This document shows, piece by piece, positions 1-6,795 of a stretch of DNA of 10,365 nucleotides; positions within the stretch are counted from its first letter, which is position 1, and each line of letters starts with the position of its first letter. Where the stretch lies: the NCBI GenBank assembly GCA_002780065.1, contig PEWQ01000176.1:1-10365 (forward strand), given 5' to 3'. This DNA is from Candidatus Hydrogenedentes bacterium CG07_land_8_20_14_0_80_42_17. GTDB lineage: Bacteria > UBA8481. Under the pieces are notes generated by a model. The model did not search any database, was not told the origin of the DNA, and saw only the letters and a list, made by a program, of their open reading frames with translations. A program made the translations under genes and the position numbers.

Positions 1-6
1 AAAAGT

Positions 7-195
7 ACAAATTGGAAAGTGCAAATTGAAAAGTGCAAATTGGAAATTGCAAATTGAAAAGTGCAAATTGCAAAGTGCAAATTGAAAAGTGCAAATTGGA
101 AAGTGCAAATTGAAAAGTGCAAATTGGAAAGTGCAAATTGCAAATTGAAAAGTGAAAATTGGAAAGTGCAAATTGCAAATTGAAAAGTGAAAATT
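7..195. repeat. Heptanucleotide tandem array, 27 units
   Basis: The stretch divides into 27 consecutive 7-nt units with no insertion or deletion, consensus G-N-A-A-A-K-T. Variation is almost confined to unit position 2 (C, G or A) and position 6 (G or T), giving gcaaatt, ggaaagt, gaaaagt, ggaaatt, gcaaagt and gaaaatt. Only the first unit (acaaatt) departs at position 1, and a partial unit precedes it at 1-6. The gcaaatt type tends to alternate with the G-at-6 types. The array stops about 5 nt before the -35 box of the downstream promoter. The same family recurs inverted at the right end of the window. It is non-coding as far as I can see. Its function is unknown. Confidence 0.93.
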
Positions 196-199
196 TTAT

Positions 200-227
200 T
201 TGACATATATTCAAAAAAGTGTATATT
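200..227 (+). promoter_or_regulatory. Sigma-70-like promoter of the efflux/sulfur operon
   Basis: A perfect -35 box TTGACA lies at 200-205. A -10 candidate TATATT lies at 222-227 with a 16-nt spacer; TATTCT at 224-229 with an 18-nt spacer is the alternative. Transcription would start near 234-237, inside or at the edge of the palindrome at 225-240, leaving a leader of about 27 nt. The first gene's ribosome binding site GGAGGG is at 249-254, 8 nt before the ATG at 263. No other strong promoter is evident between the five + strand genes, which fits a single transcript. Confidence 0.7.
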
Positions 228-240
228 CTAATAATTGAAT
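225..240. promoter_or_regulatory. Candidate ArsR-family operator, ATTC-N8-GAAT
   Basis: The sequence ATTCTAATAATTGAAT has two inverted half-sites, ATTC (225-228) and GAAT (237-240), with an 8-nt spacer. From memory, SqrR of Rhodobacter capsulatus, a persulfide-sensing ArsR-family repressor, binds an ATTC-N8-GAAT palindrome. The site overlaps the end of the -10 box and the predicted start point, where a repressor would block transcription. The adjacent gene encodes an ArsR-type DNA-binding domain, so autoregulation is the simple reading. A further ATTC half-site lies at 209-212. The region is AT-rich, so a chance match is possible. Confidence 0.55.
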
Positions 241-262
241 GTAATTATGGAGGGCTTTTACT

Positions 263-2233
263 ATGAAAGATCTATTTTCCACGCAGGCTAAGATTTGCCG
301 TATATTTACGCATCCGGATAGATTGAGGATTGTGAAGACGCTTTGTAATGGTGAAAAGAGTGTGCTTGCTATAGCACGAAAATTAAATTTGACTCAGCCG
401 AAACTTTCTCAACATCTTGCTCTCATGCGAAGACTCGGAGTGGTTGCCACAAGACGTGATCATACTACAATCTACTATTCTCTTTCTGACCCGTTGATTT
501 CTAAGGCGTGTAAACTTGTTGGGCAAATTACCGCTCGGATTTCAAAACAAACTAAAAAAACTTTACATGCAGTTATTTTACTTTTGACATTTTCTTTGCT
601 GAATTTGAATTCTGCTAATGCTCAGGAAATTAGAATCCACGAGGTGAAGCAAGGAGAGACTTTATTCTCGATTTCAAAATCGGAACTTGGAAACGGAAAT
701 GTTTGGACAGAAATTGCTCGATTCAACGATTTGGAAGCTCCATACAAAATTGTTCAAGGGATGCAGTTGAAGATTCCGGTTGCTGCGATTGCCGGTAAAA
801 CTCAACAAGAGGAAAAAACTATATCTGATTCTAAGTTCGATACTGCTACGATGATTGCGATTGAACCGCCGGGTTATACTCACAACGACAGTATTGCCAC
901 AAAACCTATTGTGCCTCGAACAGCCGCTTTACCGGTGCCAGAAGAGATCTGGCTCTCAAAAGAAAAGACAGATAATGATCCTGTTCTTTTGAATCTAATC
1001 AGTTATGCGATGAATTCATCACCCGCTATTCTTAGAGCTAAAGCTTCTGTGAATGCAGGAAGAGCCGGGATAGATGCAGCTAAATCTTCATACATGCCGA
1101 CTATCGGATTATCAGAAAGATATATGGTTTCCGATGATCCTCCGTCTGCGTTCATGTCGATTCTTCAGCAGGGCAGACTTACGCCTCAGGTGCAGGCAAG
1201 CATGAACAACACTGAAGCAGTTGAAGATTGGGCGACTAGACTTTATGCAAAAGCTCTGCTTTTGGATTTTGGGCAGAGGTCGGGGCAGGTCAGCGCTGCC
1301 GTCGCCGAGACCAAACGCCGACAATCGATGCTTTCTGCTATTAAACGCGACGTCGCATTTAATGTTGCTGACGCGTATTACCGCTCTCTCGAGGCTGATG
1401 CAGCAGTTCAGCTATGGTCGGAAACAGTCCGACTTTTCGAGACGCACAGAAGTATTGCAAAGGCTCATTATGAAGCCGGAACCGTTTTGCTTTCAGATCT
1501 CCTATCTGTTGAAGTCGGTTTGGCTGATGCTCGAGCAAATTATGTTAGAGCAAAGAATGATGCGGCAATTGTCAAACTAGAATTGAAATCTATCATAGGT
1601 ATTAACTCTGTTTCAGGTCTCGAACCGAAGCGTTTGGGAATTCCGCTGTATCAAAAAAACGAAGAGGAAGTTCTGAATGCCGCGCTAAATTCGCATCCAT
1701 TAATTGTTGCCGCGCTGAACGCGGAGGAATTTTCTCAGGCAATGGAACGGGTTGCAGTAGGCTCCAGCCTTCCGACTGTTGCAGGAGAAGTTTTTGGCGA
1801 GTGGCATGGTGAAGATGAAGGTGTTGGATTCGATAGAAGGTCAGTGACAGCCGCGGTAATCTTGGATGTTCCGATATTCGACGGCTGGCGTGCCCGCGCC
1901 AAACGTAAAGAGGCTCGAGCTCAGAGAAATGAAGCTGTAGAAGCAAGGCGGGAAGTTGTCAGTCAGCTGGAACTTGCGGCAGTTTCTTTGCATCGCCGCA
2001 CACTCGAGGCGCTTGAACGTATAGAAATTGCCGATAAAGCGGTGGAAGCGGCGCGTGAGTCGCTTTCAATAATAGAAAACAGATACTCCGCAGGCTTGGC
2101 AAAGATCGACGAATTATTACAGGTTGAAAGGAATTTAACAGAATCAAGGTTGAATGCTTTGAGCGCCAGGACTCACGCATGGATTTCAGTTGCAGGTGTT
2201 GAACGAGTTGCCGGAAAAGAGGTGGAAAGATGA
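263..2233 (+). CDS. ArsR-type winged helix fused to signal peptide, LysM and TolC-type efflux channel
   Basis: A single 656-residue frame carries normally separate parts. Residues 1-95 are a compact ArsR/SmtB winged helix with the recognition region LTQPKLSQHLALMRRLG (43-59) and wing TRRDHTTIYYSL; the closest pattern is the BigR/SqrR/YgaV group. Residues 95-120 form a textbook Sec signal peptide: basic SKQTKK, hydrophobic 100-116, and AXA site ANA before Gln121. Residues 125-172 are a LysM domain (VKQGETLFSIS...VQGMQLKIP). Residues 235-650 are an outer-membrane efflux protein (TolC/OEP family) with two coiled-coil repeats. The ATG at 263 has a GGAGGG site 8 nt upstream. No ATG or GTG lies in this frame between the ArsR part and the LysM domain, so the channel has no obvious start of its own; a rare ATT at 539 would give a perfect signal peptide but lacks a ribosome site. 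An A7 tract (554-560) marks the junction. Cysteines are 12, 28 and 83; the ArsR metal motif ELCVC is absent. Fusion versus sequencing or assembly error is unresolved. Confidence 0.85.
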   Translation: MKDLFSTQAKICRIFTHPDRLRIVKTLCNGEKSVLAIARKLNLTQPKLSQHLALMRRLGVVATRRDHTTIYYSLSDPLISKACKLVGQITARISKQTKKTLHAVILLLTFSLLNLNSANAQEIRIHEVKQGETLFSISKSELGNGNVWTEIARFNDLEAPYKIVQGMQLKIPVAAIAGKTQQEEKTISDSKFDTATMIAIEPPGYTHNDSIATKPIVPRTAALPVPEEIWLSKEKTDNDPVLLNLISYAMNSSPAILRAKASVNAGRAGIDAAKSSYMPTIGLSERYMVSDDPPSAFMSILQQGRLTPQVQASMNNTEAVEDWATRLYAKALLLDFGQRSGQVSAAVAETKRRQSMLSAIKRDVAFNVADAYYRSLEADAAVQLWSETVRLFETHRSIAKAHYEAGTVLLSDLLSVEVGLADARANYVRAKNDAAIVKLELKSIIGINSVSGLEPKRLGIPLYQKNEEEVLNAALNSHPLIVAALNAEEFSQAMERVAVGSSLPTVAGEVFGEWHGEDEGVGFDRRSVTAAVILDVPIFDGWRARAKRKEARAQRNEAVEARREVVSQLELAAVSLHRRTLEALERIEIADKAVEAARESLSIIENRYSAGLAKIDELLQVERNLTESRLNALSARTHAWISVAGVERVAGKEVER

Positions 2234-3303
2234 GCTCAAAAATTTCGCGCCGCAGGCGCGTACTTGAAATTTTAATTTCTGTTTTCGTGCTCCTATCGAT
2301 CTTTATTTGGGTTGAAGGATTATTGCATAAAAAAGTGGAGCCGGGATTTGTTGAATCAGAAGGAGAAAAAGAATTAAGCGGAAATACTTACAAAATTACC
2401 GCCGCCGAAATTCCGATTTTAGTTGAAGCTCCAGGAAAGATTACTGCGCATGAAGAAGCAATAATTTCATCGCGAGTTATGGGAGTTATCGAAAAAATAA
2501 ATGTTAGAGAAGGTGATCGAGTCGAGAAAGGACAATTACTTGCAGTTATATCAGCACCAGAACTCGAGCTCCAAAGCGTGTCTGCGGCAGGAGGATTTCG
2601 CTCTGCCGAAGCCGCTTTAGAGCAGGCGAAGAGAGATTTCGAGCGAATGGATTTTCTTTATCAAAGACAAGCCGCTAGTAAAGTTGAATGGGAGCGCGCA
2701 AAGACTGCGCTTTCGCAGGCGGAAGCGAATTTAACTTTTGCAAAAGGCGGAGCAGGATCGGCATCTGCGATTGCAAAATACACGAATCTCTTGGCTCCAT
2801 TTGACGGACTTGTTGCAGAGCGGTTATTGGATCAGGGAACATTGGCATCGCCCGGCATTCCTATTCTTAAAATTGTCGACAACAGAAGTTTTAGAATTGA
2901 AGTTACTTTTGATGAAAAGAAAATATCGAAGCTTGACCTTTTCGATTCTGCTCACGTCATAATCGATGCGATAAAATTTGAGACGGATGTATCTATTTCC
3001 AGAATTGTGCCGGCTTCGGATCCGCGTTCGCACACTGTAATTGTGCAGACAGATATTCCTCAAATACAGGGAATAACTTCAGGACAATTTGCAAGGCTTG
3101 TTTTGAAGGTGGGTTCGCAAATCGGAATAGCAATACCAGAATCTGCGGTGATTGAGTCAGGCGGATTGACATTTGTAAAGGTGGCATCTGAAAACGACAG
3201 ATCAGTTATCAGATATGTAAGACTCGGACGAAAATTGAAAAATGGAATGGTCGAGGTGCAGGCAGGTTTGGAAGCTGGCGAAGAGGTTTTACTGCAGAGA
3301 TGA
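2230..3303 (+). CDS. RND efflux periplasmic adaptor (membrane fusion protein, HlyD/AcrA family)
   Basis: This 357-residue adaptor would bridge the inner-membrane RND pump and the TolC-type channel encoded just upstream. The N-terminus is strongly basic (RRRR at 7-10), followed by a hydrophobic segment (11-30). No lipobox cysteine is seen, so it is probably held by an uncleaved signal anchor rather than a lipid. The two lipoyl half-motifs are at about 79-115 (REGDRVEKGQLLAVISAPEL) and 189-217 (APFDGLVAERLLDQGTLASPG). Between them is a helical hairpin (117-175), short for the family. A beta-barrel (220-295) and a membrane-proximal domain (300-355) follow. The start overlaps the previous stop by 4 bp (ATGA) and has GAGGTGG at 2219-2225, implying translational coupling. 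The substrate cannot be inferred from this protein. Confidence 0.93.
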   Translation: MSSKISRRRRVLEILISVFVLLSIFIWVEGLLHKKVEPGFVESEGEKELSGNTYKITAAEIPILVEAPGKITAHEEAIISSRVMGVIEKINVREGDRVEKGQLLAVISAPELELQSVSAAGGFRSAEAALEQAKRDFERMDFLYQRQAASKVEWERAKTALSQAEANLTFAKGGAGSASAIAKYTNLLAPFDGLVAERLLDQGTLASPGIPILKIVDNRSFRIEVTFDEKKISKLDLFDSAHVIIDAIKFETDVSISRIVPASDPRSHTVIVQTDIPQIQGITSGQFARLVLKVGSQIGIAIPESAVIESGGLTFVKVASENDRSVIRYVRLGRKLKNGMVEVQAGLEAGEEVLLQR

Positions 3304-6300
3304 CTGAGAAATTCGATAACGATAAAAATATTAATCCGATCGACGGCAAGCCTTTTCCTAAACTTGGCTGGTCTGCCGGAATCGTAAAGATATTCATCGA
3401 GTCAAAACTTTCTTTACTTTTGATACTGGGATCGGTTCTCCTAGGAATTATGGCGCTTTTAGGGACGCCTCGAGAAGAGGACCCTCAGATTATTGTTCCG
3501 GTTGTTGACATACTTGTGGAGATGCCAGGAGCAACTGCAGACGAAGTTGAGCGGCTTGCGGCGATGTCGCTTGAATCTCTGCTGTCTGAAATTTCGGGCA
3601 TTGAGCATGTATACTCAATGTCGCATCCAGGCTGGTGTCTTGTCACTGCTCGATTTTATGTTGGAGAAGACAGAGAAAAATCTTTGACCAAGGTTTTTAC
3701 TCAGATTCAGGCAAACGAGAATCGTGTTCCACATGGCATACGCGGTTGGAGAATTTTTCCAGTCGATATCGATGACGTTCCCATCGTGACAGTTTCATTT
3801 TTTTCAAAGGAGCTGAATGATGCGGATCTGAGAAGTGTTGCTCAATCTGTAATCACGGATTTGCGCTCTATAAATAATGTAGGTAGAACTGAAATTTACG
3901 GCGGCAGAAAGCGAGAGGTGAAAGCAGTTATTGATCCTGCGCGGCTCGCGTCTTACGGATTGACTCCGCTGGAAGTTATCGGAGCGCTTCAAGGAGCGAA
4001 TCGAGCCTTGCCTGCCGGTTCAGTGCAAGATTACAATCGCGAAATTCCTGTCCGCACCGGTCCATTTCTGCGTACAGCAGAGGATATTGCAAAAGTAATT
4101 GTAGGAGTTTCTTACACTGAAGATGGATCTGCAAGACCGATTTATGCAGAGCAAGTTTGCAGTATAATCGACGGACCTGAAGAACCTGTTTCATACTCTC
4201 GCTTCGGATTCGGCCCTGCGGCCAAGAACGATGAACTCAATGGATATTCGAAAGTGCTTGAGTATCCTTCAGTCACTATTTCTATTGCAAAGAAAAAGGG
4301 AGCGAATGCAGTTTGGGTTGCTGAAAAGACAGAAGAGCGGATGAAAGAGCTGAAGGAAAAGATAATCCCAAATAACGTTGAATATCGAATCACTCGTAAT
4401 TACGGCGAGAGTGCGAATGAGAAAGTTAACGAACTTTCAAAACATCTGGGCATAGCAGTCATAACTGTAGTTGTTCTGCTCGGATTATTATTGGGCTGGC
4501 GAGAAGCGTGGATCGTTGCAATTGCGGTTCCAATGACGCTTGCTGTCACTCTCTTTGCTGATTTGGCTTTTGGCTACACGATTAATCGTGTGACGCTTTT
4601 TGCTCTGATACTTTCGCTTGGACTTCTCGTTGACGATCCGATTGTAGATGTCGAGAACATTTTTCGCCACTTCAAACTTCGAAGATTTCCGCCTAAGTTT
4701 TCTGCTCTCTTTGCAGTTGACGAAATAAGGCCTCCCACGATACTTGCGACTTTTACCGTAATTGTTTCGTTCCTTCCGATGTTTTTCATAACCGGTATGA
4801 TGGGACCTTATATGGCGCCTATGGCGTTCAATGTTCCGATTTCAATGTTGATGAGTCTTCTCGTTGCGTTCACTGTTACGCCTTGGGCGGCGTATTATCT
4901 CCTGAAGCACGAATATGATATTCCGGCGCCGAAATTTGAATTGACTCAAACCGGAATTTACAAACGCTACAATGCGTTGGTTAGACCTTTGCTCGAGAGC
5001 AGAAAGAAAAGCTTTATTTTTTTGTCGGCGATTTTTCTTTTATTTTTAGTTTCAGTTTCTATGGTGCCTCTAGGGCTTGTTCCCGTGAAGATGCTGCCGT
5101 TTGCGAACAAGGACGAAATTCTTCTTGTAGTCGATGCTCCGGAAGATTTTACAGTAGAGAAGACTGATGCGGTTCTTGCGGAACTTGCGGCATTGGTCAG
5201 GACACTGCCCGAGGCGATTAATTACCAGACTTATTCGGGGCAGTCGTCGCCTATAGATTTCAATGGACTTGTTCGTCAGTATTTTTTGCGCAAGGGCGGA
5301 AATGTTGGCGACCTTCGAATAAATCTTTTAAATAAAATTGAGCGGAAAGCATCTTCTCACGAGATTGCATTGCGATTAAGACCTGAGGTTGATCGTATTG
5401 CTGAGAAGCATGGTGTGATAGTAAAGGTTGTGGAGACTCCGCCCGGCCCGCCTGTGTTGGCTCAGATTGTTGCGGAAGTGAGAGGATCTGAAGGAGCGAG
5501 TTATTCGGATATAATAGATGCTGCGCGTAAAGTTAAATCTATCCTCGCTGAAACTCCGCACTCTGCGGAAGTTGATTGGACTGTAGAATCCGAACATGAA
5601 CGGATTGAGATTGAAGTTGATCGGGAGAAAGCCGCGTTGGCCGGAGTCACAGTGCAGGACGCAGTATTGACGATGCGGTTCGCTCTAGCCGGAGAGGACG
5701 CAGGAGGCTTGCGAGAGAATATTTCGCTTGAACAGATTCCGATACGTTTGCGCTTGCCTCAGGAAATGAGGAGCGAGACTGAACTTCTTGATCTGCGTGT
5801 CAGGGGCAATACTGGCGCGCTGGTGCCGCTTTCAGAGATTTCATGCGTGAAGCGTGTGCCTGTCGAGCATGCAATATATCATAAGGATCAAAAAAGAGTC
5901 GTATACGTCACTGCAGAGGCATCTGGAATTTCACCCGTAAATATTCTCTTCAATGCAGATGCAAAGATAAAAAAGATTTTGACAGAAGGCTACGAGGTTT
6001 TTTGGCGCGGCGAGGGCGAGTGGAAGATTACGACGGATGCATTCAGAGATCTGGGGCTTGCATTCGGAACCGCATGCGTGATGATTTACATTCTGCTCGT
6101 AGCTCAGACCGCATCGCTTGCTGTTCCCGTAGTAATTATGCTCGCGATTCCGCTGACGATGATCGGAGTTTTTCCAGGGTTCTGGATATTAAATCTTATC
6201 TTCGCGAGTCCTGTAGGTTCGATTCCAAATCCGATATTTTTTACAGCAACGGGAATGATAGGACTCATTGCTTTAGCCGGAATAGTTGTCAGAAATTCGA

Positions 6301-6575
6301 TAATACTGATCGATTTCATTGAGGTTCTGCAGAGGGAAGGCAAGCCTCTGCACGATGCCATAATCGAAGCCGGCGCAACGAGATTGAGACCGATTTTTTT
6401 GACTGCGGCGGCGGCGCTGATGGGCGCATGGATAATAGTGCTCGATCCGATATTCTCAGGAATGGCGTGGTCGTTCATCTTTGGAATCGTTGTCTCAACG
6501 TCTTTCACTTTAATTTTGGTGCCTGTTGCTTACAATATTTTGAAAACAAGTTTCAAAGAAAAGAAGGAGGAATAG
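3300..6575 (+). CDS. RND-family efflux permease (AcrB-like, non-metal type)
   Basis: This proton-driven inner-membrane pump has 1091 residues, a usual length for the family. TM1 is at about 38-54, followed by the family signature PREEDPQI (57-64) and the first periplasmic (porter) region to about 380. TM2-6 span about 383-535 and carry the proton-relay pair Asp445-Asp446 in GLLVDDPIVDVEN. TM7 is at about 570-590, the second periplasmic region at 600-910, and TM8-12 at 915-1080, with RLRPIFLT at 1028-1035 matching the conserved TM11 arginine/threonine region. The Asp-Asp pair argues against the heavy-metal (CusA) subfamily, which as I recall has Asp-Ala there. The position matching AcrB Lys940 appears to be Glu1008 (NSIILIDFIE). 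The start overlaps the adaptor's stop by 4 bp. Together with the two upstream proteins it makes a complete tripartite pump. The substrate is unknown; the sulfur genes downstream hint at a sulfur-related or thiol-reactive compound. Confidence 0.94.
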   Translation: MTEKFDNDKNINPIDGKPFPKLGWSAGIVKIFIESKLSLLLILGSVLLGIMALLGTPREEDPQIIVPVVDILVEMPGATADEVERLAAMSLESLLSEISGIEHVYSMSHPGWCLVTARFYVGEDREKSLTKVFTQIQANENRVPHGIRGWRIFPVDIDDVPIVTVSFFSKELNDADLRSVAQSVITDLRSINNVGRTEIYGGRKREVKAVIDPARLASYGLTPLEVIGALQGANRALPAGSVQDYNREIPVRTGPFLRTAEDIAKVIVGVSYTEDGSARPIYAEQVCSIIDGPEEPVSYSRFGFGPAAKNDELNGYSKVLEYPSVTISIAKKKGANAVWVAEKTEERMKELKEKIIPNNVEYRITRNYGESANEKVNELSKHLGIAVITVVVLLGLLLGWREAWIVAIAVPMTLAVTLFADLAFGYTINRVTLFALILSLGLLVDDPIVDVENIFRHFKLRRFPPKFSALFAVDEIRPPTILATFTVIVSFLPMFFITGMMGPYMAPMAFNVPISMLMSLLVAFTVTPWAAYYLLKHEYDIPAPKFELTQTGIYKRYNALVRPLLESRKKSFIFLSAIFLLFLVSVSMVPLGLVPVKMLPFANKDEILLVVDAPEDFTVEKTDAVLAELAALVRTLPEAINYQTYSGQSSPIDFNGLVRQYFLRKGGNVGDLRINLLNKIERKASSHEIALRLRPEVDRIAEKHGVIVKVVETPPGPPVLAQIVAEVRGSEGASYSDIIDAARKVKSILAETPHSAEVDWTVESEHERIEIEVDREKAALAGVTVQDAVLTMRFALAGEDAGGLRENISLEQIPIRLRLPQEMRSETELLDLRVRGNTGALVPLSEISCVKRVPVEHAIYHKDQKRVVYVTAEASGISPVNILFNADAKIKKILTEGYEVFWRGEGEWKITTDAFRDLGLAFGTACVMIYILLVAQTASLAVPVVIMLAIPLTMIGVFPGFWILNLIFASPVGSIPNPIFFTATGMIGLIALAGIVVRNSIILIDFIEVLQREGKPLHDAIIEAGATRLRPIFLTAAAALMGAWIIVLDPIFSGMAWSFIFGIVVSTSFTLILVPVAYNILKTSFKEKKEE

Positions 6576-6578
6576 TCA

Positions 6579-6788
6579 ATGACTATTGAAAGATATATTC
6601 GTCTGGTTGCCGGATCGTTCGTGATGATCTCAGTTGCGCTGGGATATTTTTATCATCCGGCGTGGTTTTTGTTTACGGCGTTTGTCGGAGCCAATTTGTT
6701 TCAGAGCGCTTTTACGGGTTGGTGTCCGCTCATTACGATATTGAAGAAGTGCGGAGTCAAGCCAGATTCGAATTCGTGCTGTTCGTGA
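6579..6788 (+). CDS. DUF2892 (YgaP-type) small membrane protein
   Basis: This 69-residue protein matches the DUF2892 pattern: an N-terminal IERYIRLVAGSFV helix, two hydrophobic segments (about 8-24 and 28-46), then FTGWCPLITILKKCGVK. In E. coli YgaP a similar membrane hairpin is fused to a rhodanese domain that handles sulfane sulfur; here the rhodanese is in the next gene instead. Four cysteines lie in the C-terminal third (49, 58, 67, 68), and the protein ends Cys-Cys-Ser. A strong ribosome site AAGGAGGAA (6564-6572) lies in the end of the permease gene, only 3 nt separate that stop from this ATG, and the next gene starts 7 nt after this stop. The molecular role is unproven; anchoring or passing sulfur at the membrane is an inference. 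Confidence 0.87.
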   Translation: MTIERYIRLVAGSFVMISVALGYFYHPAWFLFTAFVGANLFQSAFTGWCPLITILKKCGVKPDSNSCCS

Positions 6789-6795
6789 GTGCAGA

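Noticed and set aside
7-195. CRISPR array
   Set aside because: Units are 7 nt with no repeat/spacer alternation of the right size and no cas genes nearby.
263-550. Metal-sensing ArsR/SmtB site in the regulator domain
   Set aside because: The helix-3 motif ELCVC is absent (SVLAIARKL at that place), and the three cysteines do not form a recognised metal site.
1221-1580. 119-codon overlapping frame inside the TolC part
   Set aside because: It lies in another frame of a clearly coding channel domain and shows no family features; other long overlapping frames were dismissed for the same reason.
3300-6575. Heavy-metal (CusA/CzcA) RND pump
   Set aside because: TM4 has the Asp-Asp pair typical of drug-type pumps, not the single aspartate of metal pumps, and there are no metal resistance genes or metal-binding adaptor motifs.
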